Shown here: positions 9,847 to 19,200 of the stretch, one piece after another
How the letters are laid out: each line of letters starts with the position of its first letter
How positions within the stretch are numbered: the first letter of the stretch is position 1
Origin: Lachnospiraceae bacterium UBA4364
GTDB lineage: Bacteria; Bacillota; Clostridia; Lachnospirales; Lachnospiraceae
Direction: 5' to 3'
DNA: 64,000 nt
Assembly (NCBI GenBank): GCA_002393955.1
Contig: DGSK01000001.1
Span: 164,356-228,355 of the forward strand
Program-made: the position numbers and the translations under genes
The notes under the pieces: model-generated
Databases searched by the model: none
Seen by the model: the letters and a program-made list of their open reading frames with translations, nothing else
Told to the model about the DNA's origin: nothing

Positions 9847-10980
9847 TTAACCTCTTCGGTAGACCCTGGGAACTCTTTTACCGATATCGCAGACAGCCTC
9901 ATAATTGATCCTGTCCGAAAGCATGGCAAATTCATCCATTGTAATCTCTTCATCACCGTCTTTTCCTACCACGGTGACTATATCCCCGACAGATATTTCA
10001 TCATTCATACGGATATCCACCATAAGCTGATCCATGCATACACGTCCGACCACATTATATCTTTGTCCCCGTATGAGGACTACGCCCTTGTTCGAAAGGC
10101 TCCTTGGAAAACCGTCGGCATAACCGATGGAAACAGTGGCAATCCTTGTCTCTTTATCGGTTATATATGTTCCTCCGTAGCTTATTGCGGTACCGGCAGG
10201 TACATCCTTTATGAATATAACCGAGCTTTTTATCTCCATGGCAGGCTTTATCCTGATACTGTCTTTATTTACCTCATCAGACGGCCACAGTCCGTAAGTT
10301 ATGATCCCTGATCTTACTATGTCAAAATGAAGTTCAGGCATATCGATTATGGCTGCACTGTTGGCACAATGCTTGAGAGGTATATTTATTCCCATTTTCT
10401 CTATCTCGTCCGTAAACGCTTTAAAAGCATTTAACTGCTCATATGCGGCTGATTTATCTTTTTCATCAGCCCTGGCAAAATGGGTAAAAATACCCTCAAT
10501 CTCAATACCACTCATATAGCTTACCTGTTCAACGAATTCAAGTCCGCGTTTATTCGGAGTTATACCTATACGCCCCATACCGGTATCAACCTTGATATGA
10601 ACCTTACACTTTCTGCCCAGCTGATTTGCAACAGCATTGATCTTTGATGCGGAATGCAGGTCAAATAACGGGATCCTTATTCCGTTTGTAACAGCCATGC
10701 CGTACATTGCCGGAGCAACATATCCCAATATCAGTATGGGCTTGTCACAGCCGATATGCACGATTTCCATTGCCTCATCAATGGTTGCGACAGCATAGCC
10801 CCAGAGCGAATCCACATCAGCCAGAGTCCTTGCAACAGCTACAGCTCCATGTCCGTATCCGTCAGCTTTAATAACAGCCATTATCTTGGTATCCGCCGGA
10901 ATACGGTCCGATACTGCCAGTATATTTTCCTTTATATTCTTAAGATCTACGATAGCACTTACCCGTTCTGTATTTAACAT
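9847..10980 (-). CDS. alr: Alanine racemase
   Basis: This PLP enzyme makes D-alanine for peptidoglycan. The PLP lysine is in VIKADGYGHG (Lys38 from the chosen start), and the second catalytic base, a tyrosine, lies in AISYGGTY. The C-terminal beta domain with VGRVCMDQLMVD is complete. I chose the ATG at 10980 because GGGAGGAAT precedes it at correct spacing; a longer reading would run into nnr without a ribosome site. The pairing nnr-alr is common in Firmicutes. The call is firm. Confidence 0.96.
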   Translation of the reverse strand: MLNTERVSAIVDLKNIKENILAVSDRIPADTKIMAVIKADGYGHGAVAVARTLADVDSLWGYAVATIDEAMEIVHIGCDKPILILGYVAPAMYGMAVTNGIRIPLFDLHSASKINAVANQLGRKCKVHIKVDTGMGRIGITPNKRGLEFVEQVSYMSGIEIEGIFTHFARADEKDKSAAYEQLNAFKAFTDEIEKMGINIPLKHCANSAAIIDMPELHFDIVRSGIITYGLWPSDEVNKDSIRIKPAMEIKSSVIFIKDVPAGTAISYGGTYITDKETRIATVSIGYADGFPRSLSNKGVVLIRGQRYNVVGRVCMDQLMVDIRMNDEISVGDIVTVVGKDGDEEITMDEFAMLSDRINYEAVCDIGKRVPRVYRRG

Positions 10981-10991
10981 ATATTCCTCCC

Positions 10992-12560
10992 TCATTCCCT
11001 GTATACTTTCGGAAGACACCTTATCATGTCCGTCGGAAGCATCGATGCATTCCCTTTCTCCTTAGCCGCAAGATCACCTGCTCTGCCATGAAGCCATACC
11101 GCAGAGGCAACGGTTAGACAATAGTAATCAAAATCATTATCTGAAGATTTAACAGCTTTTGCCATAAATGCGGCTATGATTCCGCTTAAAACATCTCCGC
11201 ATCCTGCTGTTGCCATACCGTCATTTCCCGTATCATTTAAATATATCCTTTTACCGCCGTCTGTAACAATTGTTGTCGCATTTTTGGCTGTGGCAATAAC
11301 TCCCTTGTCAGCCGCAATCCTGCTTACACTTTCCGGATCGCTGCAGGAGATATCCGCAAAAAGCCTTGACCATTCACCCGGGTGCGGAGTAATGACAGTT
11401 ATCAGCCCCTTTTCCTTTCTGGCGTTAAGTATATTCATATTACCGGCTATGTGGTTAAGCCCGTCAGCATCGATGACCATAGCCTTTTCTTTTAACAAAG
11501 CTGTTTCAAATACACTGTCCATAACCGCTGCATTTTTACCAAGACCGCACCCCATAACAATGCAGTCGCACCAGCTTACTGCTTCTGCCAGTTCATTGTA
11601 TGATATCTTGTCGTATGCGGCAAACATAGCCTCGGGAATTTCATGCATTAGCATAGGCAGATTATCGCTGTATGAAAGCACTTTAACCATGCCTGCCCCG
11701 GCAGCGAAACACGCTCTTGCATTCAGGATGCACGCCCCCGGCATTCCCTTTGACCCGCAGATACATAATACTTTCCCGAAATCCGATTTGCTGCCTGCAG
11801 GATTCCTGTACAGTACATTATTAATATCCTTACCTGTCAGCTGCACAGTCAGGGTTTCTTCTGATTTCAAGTCATCAGATAAGACGCCTTTAGCATAAAG
11901 CATATCTATGGCAGGTGTATTCACTGCAAGATTTTCTGTAAGCCGCACTCTGCCGGTATGCATTCTTCCCTTATTTAGCAGTATGCCTCGTTTCATCGCA
12001 AAAAAAGTTACTGTCTCATCTGCAAATACCGCATCATTCAGAACTTCTCCGGTGTCAGATGACAGACCTGTAGGAATATCTACAGCTATCACTTTGCAGT
12101 TTGCAGTCTTCTTCAGACTGTTTATACAGCGTACAGCGGCTTGATGATCACCTGAAACCGGTCTGTTAAGACCAATTCCAAGTATCGCATCCACGATAAC
12201 ATCATAATTCTTATTCTTATCAAGGTTCTCAATATCCGTAAACAAAACTTCTTGTGCATATATTGAGTCAAGCATATGCTTTTGAACCAGCCATTCACTA
12301 CTGGCATGTTCTGCATTTCCTATAACACAAACAGTAACGCCAATACGCAGATTTGCAAGCATCCTTGCAACGGCCAGTCCGTCAGCGCCGTTATTTCCGT
12401 TGCCTGCAAAAATAAGCACTTCACGTTCCGCATGCTTCATTACCTCTTTACAGACAGCCTCAGCAGCATATTCCATCAAAAGTAAAGAAGGAACACCTGC
12501 TGTCTCTTTCAGGTATTCCTCAAGGGCTTTTGTCTGTTTTGTTGTCAGTACTGCCTGCAT
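10992..12560 (-). CDS. nnr: Bifunctional NAD(P)H-hydrate epimerase / ADP-dependent dehydratase
   Basis: It repairs hydrated NADH and NADPH. The N-terminal YjeF_N epimerase domain (about 1-215) has the FAGNGNNGADGL loop and VDAILGIGL. The C-terminal ribokinase-like dehydratase (about 230-520) carries HPGEWSRLF, VTDGGKRIYLN and the TAGCGDVLSG loop with its catalytic aspartate. At 522 residues it is full length. The ATG has only a weak GGAT upstream. It sits between a coiled-coil unknown and alr in a tight run. The family is certain. Confidence 0.95.
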   Translation of the reverse strand: MQAVLTTKQTKALEEYLKETAGVPSLLLMEYAAEAVCKEVMKHAEREVLIFAGNGNNGADGLAVARMLANLRIGVTVCVIGNAEHASSEWLVQKHMLDSIYAQEVLFTDIENLDKNKNYDVIVDAILGIGLNRPVSGDHQAAVRCINSLKKTANCKVIAVDIPTGLSSDTGEVLNDAVFADETVTFFAMKRGILLNKGRMHTGRVRLTENLAVNTPAIDMLYAKGVLSDDLKSEETLTVQLTGKDINNVLYRNPAGSKSDFGKVLCICGSKGMPGACILNARACFAAGAGMVKVLSYSDNLPMLMHEIPEAMFAAYDKISYNELAEAVSWCDCIVMGCGLGKNAAVMDSVFETALLKEKAMVIDADGLNHIAGNMNILNARKEKGLITVITPHPGEWSRLFADISCSDPESVSRIAADKGVIATAKNATTIVTDGGKRIYLNDTGNDGMATAGCGDVLSGIIAAFMAKAVKSSDNDFDYYCLTVASAVWLHGRAGDLAAKEKGNASMLPTDMIRCLPKVYRE

Positions 12561-12599
12561 CTGTGATCCGTTTAATGAAATATGATTTCCGTATCCGTT

Positions 12600-13325
12600 C
12601 TACACACCGGAATTGCTGTTATTATTACTGTTTTCGGCAGTACCGGTGCTATCCTGCACGCTGCCGTTCTGAGCCTTCTCAGCCGTTCCGGACTCCGTCT
12701 TCTTTGGCTTTGCGCTTCCGGGCGGCACAATGGGATTATCTCCGGGATTATACTGCATGTCAAAGATATCGATTACTTCAGGTCCGAAAATATCATGCAT
12801 ATAGGAATACATCTGCTGTATCTTTATCTTGCATTCCTGCCTGCGGACCACATTTTTCTTCAGTTCAATACGGATGCCGGCTATCCACTCATCCAGCTCT
12901 TTTTCCTTTTCGGTCTTTTCCTTGATAACATCATAGCAGACTTCCATGGTATCAAGCATAAGAGCAATATTGACCTCATTGATCTGCGCAGGAAGATCCA
13001 GTAATTCATCCTGATATTTGTCGATCATGGCATTGCATTCATTAATGCTGGCGGAATACTCCGCATGCTTGGTATCGGCATCATCCTCATCCATTACATT
13101 AACTATCTTATCCATAAGTTCGGCTTTCTTCTTACGGATAGACTTAAGCTCGTTATTGATCTTACCCTGCTGTTTTAACAGATCTTTTAATTTTTTTTCC
13201 TTCTCGATCATCTCCGGTGTATGATCGATGCCTGCCATTAGTTTGTACCACTTATTATCAAGTGAGATGATGGGTATCTTTTTCCCTTTAAGGGCAGGCC
13301 TGAAAACATCATCTGTCCTGGACAT
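12600..13325 (-). CDS. Coiled-coil protein of unknown function
   Basis: I do not recognise a named family. The 241 residues have no signal peptide or membrane helix. Residues 40-165 are strongly helical and charged, with long Lys/Glu heptad-like runs, as in a cytoplasmic coiled coil. A Pro-containing stretch (NPIVPPG) is followed by a Ser/Asn/Gly/Thr-rich disordered tail that ends in an Asn/Ser run. GAGG precedes the ATG. It starts 12 bases after icd and ends 39 bases before nnr, so it is probably co-transcribed with both. Confidence 0.65.
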   Translation of the reverse strand: MSRTDDVFRPALKGKKIPIISLDNKWYKLMAGIDHTPEMIEKEKKLKDLLKQQGKINNELKSIRKKKAELMDKIVNVMDEDDADTKHAEYSASINECNAMIDKYQDELLDLPAQINEVNIALMLDTMEVCYDVIKEKTEKEKELDEWIAGIRIELKKNVVRRQECKIKIQQMYSYMHDIFGPEVIDIFDMQYNPGDNPIVPPGSAKPKKTESGTAEKAQNGSVQDSTGTAENSNNNSNSGV

Positions 13326-13337
13326 AAAACTGCCTCT

Positions 13338-14543
13338 TTAATTATTTTCCAGAGTATTCCTGATCTCTTTTATGAAATCACCGCTGTTCAAAACCTTTAC
13401 ATCCGTTAATGACGTGATAAGTGCCAGATCCTTCGTCATACGTCCGCTTTCTATTGTGCCGATCGTTGCCTTTTCAAGACGGTCCGCAAAATCGCACAGA
13501 TCCTTATTGCCATCCAGTTCACCGCGCTTGCGGAGAGCGCCGGTCCATGCAAAGATAGTTGCCACCGAATTAGTGGAAGTCTCTTCGCCTGCAAGATGCT
13601 TATAATAATGCCTCTGTACGGTTCCGTGTGCGGCCTCATACTCGTATATTCCTGCCGGCGAAACCAGCACGGATGTCATCATTGCAAGAGATCCGAAAGC
13701 AGAGCTTACCATATCGCTCATTACATCTCCGTCATAATTCTTACATGCCCAGATGATTCCACCCTTGGATTTCATTATACGTGCAACTGCATCATCGATA
13801 AGGGTATAAAAATAGGTTATGTCCGCATCCTTGAACCTGTCACTGTAATCTTTTTCGTATATCTCTGAAAAGATATCCTTAAAATTGTGATCATATTTCT
13901 TTGAAATAGTATCCTTAGTAGCAAACCAGAGATCTTTTTTGCTGTCCAGAGCATATGTGAAGCATGCGTGTGCAAAGCTTTCAATTGACTTATCCAGATT
14001 ATGCATACCCTGCATAATGCCCGGGCCCTTAAATTCCTGGATCAGTTCCCTTGTCTCATTTCCGTTTTCGTCTTCAAACACAAGATATCCCCTGCCGGGG
14101 CCTGGAACCTTTATCTCTACATTCTTATAAACATCACCATAAGCGTGCCTTGCAAGGGTAATGGGCTTTTCCCAGTTCCTGACACACGGCTCTATGCCTT
14201 TTACAAGTATAGGCGTTCTGAATACTGTTCCGTCAAGGATGGATCTGATAGTACCGTTGGGACTCTTCCACATCTCCTTAAGATCATATTCTTTTACCCT
14301 GGCTGCATTTGGAGTAATGGTTGCACACTTAACAGCAACTCCCAGTTCTTTAGTCCTTTCAGCAGCTTCAACCGTTATCTTATCATCGGTCTCATTTCTT
14401 TTCTTAAGCCCGAGATCATAATACTCAGTATTAAGATCGATATAAGGTGTCAAAAGTTCATCCTTGATCATCGCCCAGAGGATCCTGGTCATCTCATCGC
14501 CGTCCATTTCAACCAGAGCGGTGTTCATAGCTATCTTGCTCAT
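13338..14543 (-). CDS. icd: NADP-dependent isocitrate dehydrogenase, type II (eukaryotic-like)
   Basis: It converts isocitrate to 2-oxoglutarate and CO2 with NADP+ and so supplies glutamate precursors and NADPH. At 401 residues, with MDGDEMTRILW, TITPNAARVKEY, MWKSPNGTIR and the AAHGTVQRHY stretch, it belongs to the homodimeric type II subfamily shared with eukaryotes rather than the E. coli type. AAGGAGATATAAAT precedes the ATG. An extended -10 promoter lies about 40 bases upstream. The coiled-coil protein follows by 12 bases. The call is firm. Confidence 0.96.
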   Translation of the reverse strand: MSKIAMNTALVEMDGDEMTRILWAMIKDELLTPYIDLNTEYYDLGLKKRNETDDKITVEAAERTKELGVAVKCATITPNAARVKEYDLKEMWKSPNGTIRSILDGTVFRTPILVKGIEPCVRNWEKPITLARHAYGDVYKNVEIKVPGPGRGYLVFEDENGNETRELIQEFKGPGIMQGMHNLDKSIESFAHACFTYALDSKKDLWFATKDTISKKYDHNFKDIFSEIYEKDYSDRFKDADITYFYTLIDDAVARIMKSKGGIIWACKNYDGDVMSDMVSSAFGSLAMMTSVLVSPAGIYEYEAAHGTVQRHYYKHLAGEETSTNSVATIFAWTGALRKRGELDGNKDLCDFADRLEKATIGTIESGRMTKDLALITSLTDVKVLNSGDFIKEIRNTLENN

Positions 14544-14578
14544 ATATTTATATCTCCTTCATATAATCATTTCGCTGT

Positions 14579-14587
14579 ATTATACCA
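14579..14587 (-). promoter_or_regulatory. Extended -10 promoter for icd
   Basis: The minus strand reads TGGTATAAT, an extended -10, about 35-40 bases before the icd start. No good -35 hexamer is visible at the usual distance, which is acceptable for an extended -10 site. Confidence 0.55.
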
Positions 14588-14627
14588 ATTTTTATTGAAA
14601 CGTTGTAGTGCCTTGATCAGACGTATA

Positions 14628-16175
14628 TCATTCAGCCGCAAACACTCCGTCTGCCACTGTTTTTACATCATCCGGCAGTTTCGGACTATCTTCGTTACCT
14701 TTATAGCCTATAAGGACGCCATCACCTATCACAAGGAAATCACCGGCATTGGGATCGTTCTCCCATGCCTGATACCAGGGCGTGTATGCGAAGGCTTTTT
14801 CGCCTACCTTTTTTACGCTGTTGGGGACTGAAACGCTCCCCAGGCTGTCGCAATGGTAAAAAGCTCCTTTTCCGATCTCGGTCACGCCATCCGGGATTGA
14901 AATCTCCGTAAGTCTTGTCCGTGCAAAAGCAAATGCACCTATTTCAGTGGTGTCAGCCGGAATATTGTATGACGTCATAGTCATATCGAGGTAATGTGAA
15001 TAATCACCTGTTTCACTGTTTATTTGCGGAGCCTCTGTGATAATCTCACTGCCATCTGACACTTTCATATCAGATGACATGATCACATATGCTCTGTCGG
15101 AAACAATCTCACTGCTCCCCAGCAGTTCACCTTCCACGTCGTCATCTGTAAAGGTATACCGGCTGTATTCCTCTTCATACGCCGTCTCCTCTGAAGCAGG
15201 CGCGTCATTTAGCGAAGCAGAATCGCCATTTTCAGCATCATAGAGCACCACTTCCGGGTCTTCGATGTATACGAGTCCGGATGAATCATATGTATTAAAA
15301 TCTCCTGTAACGTAACCTTTTTCAACAGCATAAGCCGATGCGGAGGACATATCATCGCAATTAAAATAAAGAGTATCCGGACAGCCTTCGAAAGCGGTCT
15401 CGTGGATATTGCTTAAGGAAATCGGCAGCGTAACCTGTCGCAGATTCATGCAGTCTTTTGCAGCCCCCATAGATAACTTTGTTGTAGGAAGCTGAAAAAC
15501 AAGATTCTCCAGACTGTCACATGATGCAATAGCATAATCACCTATTTCCGGCATTCCCGGTACGATCAGTTCCTTTAGATTATCACAGCCCCAGAAACTG
15601 TAACGTTTTATCTCCGAAACGCTTTCAGGTATGGTAAAAGTAGTATTTTCACTTCCGGCAAAATACTGGTACATGACAGATTTATCCAGATTATACAATG
15701 CAGAATCGCTGTATCTGAAATTTATGTTCCCATGATCGAATACCACACGCTTCAGACTGTCACAATCACTGAATGTACCGCTTCCAAGCTTGTAAAGCCC
15801 CTTTCCTATTGAAACATCGGAAAGTGACGAGCACCCCCAAAAAGCAGAATCCTCAATGGTTGTAACACTGTCCGGAATCTTTACGCTTTTTAAGGAACTG
15901 CAGTCCTTAAATGCCGCATAACCTATTGTTGTCACACCGTCAGGTATCGTTACGGATTCCAGCTTGGAATTGCCACAAAAAGCCTCGGCACCTATTGTTA
16001 TCACTCCGGCAGGTATATCCACTTCAGCTTCGCTGCCTGTATATCCTGACAGAACACCATTCGATATATTAAGCCCTGCGTCAGATGCCTTTGCACTGTA
16101 TATTCCACCCAATAAAAGAACAAGAAGCAGAACTACGGCCGGAATTGCAGTTAATACCAATATCCTTTTCTTCAT
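14628..16175 (-). CDS. BspA-type leucine-rich repeat membrane-anchored protein
   Basis: This is a surface protein of unknown partner. A hydrophobic segment near residues 5-25 is a signal anchor. Two blocks of LRR_5 (BspA) repeats follow, about 30-290 and 395-515, with the usual pattern IPDGVTTIGYAAFKDCSSL. An acidic Ser/Glu-rich stretch separates them. There is no C-terminal sorting signal, unlike its larger neighbour. I chose the ATG at 16175, which has AGGAGG eight bases upstream; an in-frame GTG nine bases earlier is less well placed. It follows the giant LRR gene by 31 bases and is probably co-transcribed with it. Confidence 0.85.
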   Translation of the reverse strand: MKKRILVLTAIPAVVLLLVLLLGGIYSAKASDAGLNISNGVLSGYTGSEAEVDIPAGVITIGAEAFCGNSKLESVTIPDGVTTIGYAAFKDCSSLKSVKIPDSVTTIEDSAFWGCSSLSDVSIGKGLYKLGSGTFSDCDSLKRVVFDHGNINFRYSDSALYNLDKSVMYQYFAGSENTTFTIPESVSEIKRYSFWGCDNLKELIVPGMPEIGDYAIASCDSLENLVFQLPTTKLSMGAAKDCMNLRQVTLPISLSNIHETAFEGCPDTLYFNCDDMSSASAYAVEKGYVTGDFNTYDSSGLVYIEDPEVVLYDAENGDSASLNDAPASEETAYEEEYSRYTFTDDDVEGELLGSSEIVSDRAYVIMSSDMKVSDGSEIITEAPQINSETGDYSHYLDMTMTSYNIPADTTEIGAFAFARTRLTEISIPDGVTEIGKGAFYHCDSLGSVSVPNSVKKVGEKAFAYTPWYQAWENDPNAGDFLVIGDGVLIGYKGNEDSPKLPDDVKTVADGVFAAE

Positions 16176-16206
16176 AGTTTCCACCTCCTGTTCCTAAATG
16201 TAAAAC

Positions 16207-19200
16207 TTATTTCTTTTTTCTTTTAGGTCTTCTGTCCTTCCAAAGGAACAGTACACATGACATACTTACCATACCTGCAGATAAGAACCACTTAGGCGCT
16301 ATGCCGTCACCTGTCTTAGGGGTGTCATCCGCAGATCCCGCCTGCATATGCTCCGTATTTACAAATACTGAATACGGCGAGAAGTGAGTGGCTGTAAACT
16401 TAATACACGGTACACCGTCAATAGTTGTAAACTGCGTTGTCTTTTCTTCCATCTGGCCATTTATGACAACACCCACCTTGTTATTACCCGCATAGCTTAC
16501 CATTTCATCCGGAATCGGAAGCGTGATGGTAACTGCCAGATTATCAGTATTCTCTACTTTCCTGGTACCGGTCTCATCATAAAGTGAGATATCAAATGCC
16601 ACGAATTTCACATAATCAAACTCATCACCGTACTTATTTCTGAGAGCCTGCTCTACTTCAGCATAAGCTGCAGCAGAATCTGTGATCTTCAGCACGAAAT
16701 TATCCGTAGATCCGGCAACAGTTGCAGAAGCAAGGTTCTTCTTATTGTTGTCTATAGTATCTGTAGTAACTCTTACTTCTGTAGTACCTTTGCTTGCAGA
16801 GTTATTACTGGAAGAATCCCTTCCCGGTCCGGGTGTGGCATTGTTATTTGATGACGAGCCCGGAGTCGTTCCCGCACCTGCGGACTTATAAGTTGCTGTT
16901 ACCTTAACATCATGTGAAGGCATGATAAATGTAGTGGATACTGCTGTAGGATTCGAGAACCCTATGTCACTGTTTGAAGTAGTCCACTTGTCAAATACTT
17001 TTCCGTCAGGCGGAGCGTAAGCTGTTATAGTGACAACCTTACCGACGCCGTACTGCCCTGTTCCCGCACCGTTCTCAACTATAACATTAAAGCCTGAAGA
17101 AGCTGATGCAGATGCCGGATTGCTCGAGCTGCTTGCTTTTGAAGATGCTGTAGCACGGTTTGAAGGCGAAGCAGACGCTGAAGCTGATGCAGACGCTGAA
17201 GCAGCCGGCGATGTCGTAGCAGGAGGATTGGTTTTATTTGACGCTTCTCTTGCGGCTGCAGTAGCCGTTGCATAAGCAGATGCCTTCGTAGCCTCCGAAA
17301 CTGCCTCCGCCAGATCCGCCAGATCACCCAGATCCTTGATAATATCAGCAGTGGCAGCCTCTGTTGCTTTTTCAAGCTCGTCAGGCTCCAGCTTTACTGT
17401 TCCATCGGGATTGACACTGAAGATATCACCATAGTCCTTGGCAATATCTGCCATCTCATTTTCAAGAGCCTTCATTGCTGCGGCAATAGGTCCGTAATCC
17501 TCACTGTCAGGTGCAAGGTCATTGAAATCCTTGACCAGCTTGTTGTACTTGCTTACAAGGTCTTCCACGGCATCAACTGTCTCAGCCCTGTTTGCGCTTG
17601 CCGGCGATGCCTTAGCCACCTCTTCGGATGATTTCTTGAGTTCATCTGCATCCTGTCTGATATTGTCCTCAAGGGGACTGGATTTTTCTTCAAAAATTGC
17701 GATCCACTGACGGTCTTCAGTAGCATTATCCAGCTTTGAAGACTCCATGGGTGACCATGATGAGAATACCCACCCGCTATGTGCAGCAAGCTTCGGTGTC
17801 GGATTATCCTTCGGGTACTTGTCATCAGCACCGGAGGTTACTTTATGCTGCTCGAAAATGGTCATATCCTCATTGTAGAAGGTAAACCAGTAATATGTAT
17901 CCAGATCACCGACAACAGTAATATTGTCATAACCGGCAGGATCGTAGGCCAGTGTCATCTTGCAGTCAGGATAAGTATGGATTACGATTTCCTGTGCATC
18001 CTTATCAAAAGCAGTCTCTGATATGTTTGCATCACAGGGCAGTTTCATCTCAAGATTCTTCGCCCCTTCATCAAATGCTTTTGTCTGTATATTCATACAG
18101 GTATCCGGAAGAAGTACTTCTGTCAGGTTATCACATTTATAAAAGCATTCCTGAGGGATCTTCGATATATCTGTATCAGAGAAATCTACCTTAGTAATAC
18201 CGTCACAATCCCTGAAAGCAGCATCTGCAATAGATGAAACTCTGGCAAGATTGGGATCGTTTGAGGGGTTCACCCATCTGTCCTTGGCTGTCCCGCTGAC
18301 AATACCTCTTGACGGCAGGCATTCCTTCAGTTCGAGACTGCCTCCATTATCTTCATAGATCACATAATTATCATAGAGATACTTCGTATTTCCGTTTGTA
18401 CCAAGACTGCCAAGCGCAGTACATCCCTGGAATGCGTGGTCGCCAAGGTCATCACATCCCGCCGAAATGATAACAGACTCAAGACGCTCACATGAATCAA
18501 AACAATAATCCGGAATCGATTTAACACCCGGCATGTTTATGGACTTTATCCAGTCATTACCCTTAACAGCATCAAACTGGCGTCCGGGCTCCTCCAGAAG
18601 GACCTCGGTACTCTCAGTTGAATACCCGGAGAACAGACCTGCATAGTACCCGTCTTCACACCCCGGTGCAGATGAATTCTTATAAGCAGTATTGCCATAA
18701 ACGTCACGGCGTTTGTTCCCTGCATTATCAACATTGGTCCTGTCTTTTTCCGTACCGTCAGGATATTCATCATGGGCATCATCAACATAAATCCAGTTTT
18801 TCCTGTTATATGTTGTATTTGATGAATTATTATCAAGCCATGAAACGACATCCACTGACTCAATCGCCTCAGGAAGTTCAAGATACTTTGATGCATTGAT
18901 CTCATTCATCTGGGCAGTCGTAGGAGAACCGTTTTCAAAAGCAGTTCTGGTTGCTGCCGGCAGATCCTTGTAATGAGGATAATCTATCAGCAGATTTGCA
19001 TTCTTTACATTATCATGGATAACATAAAGATTATACGGATCAGACATTACATAGCATATGTTTACACTGTCATCGTTGATCTCGTTTGACGAATCCATCG
19101 CATAAGAGAACGGCAGATACGCATTGTCTATTTCCCCATGGAAATAAAGCTTATCACTGCCCGTTTTAAATGCACTTCCACCAAAAAACGTAAGCGCAGA

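Noticed and set aside
14001..14831. A 276-codon plus-strand open frame opposite icd and the LRR gene
   Set aside because: It lies opposite two certain genes and crosses their boundary; composition is that of an antisense shadow.
17079..17375. A 98-codon minus-strand frame rich in Arg, Leu and Gln
   Set aside because: It is a frame shadow of the Ala/Ser linker of the giant LRR gene.
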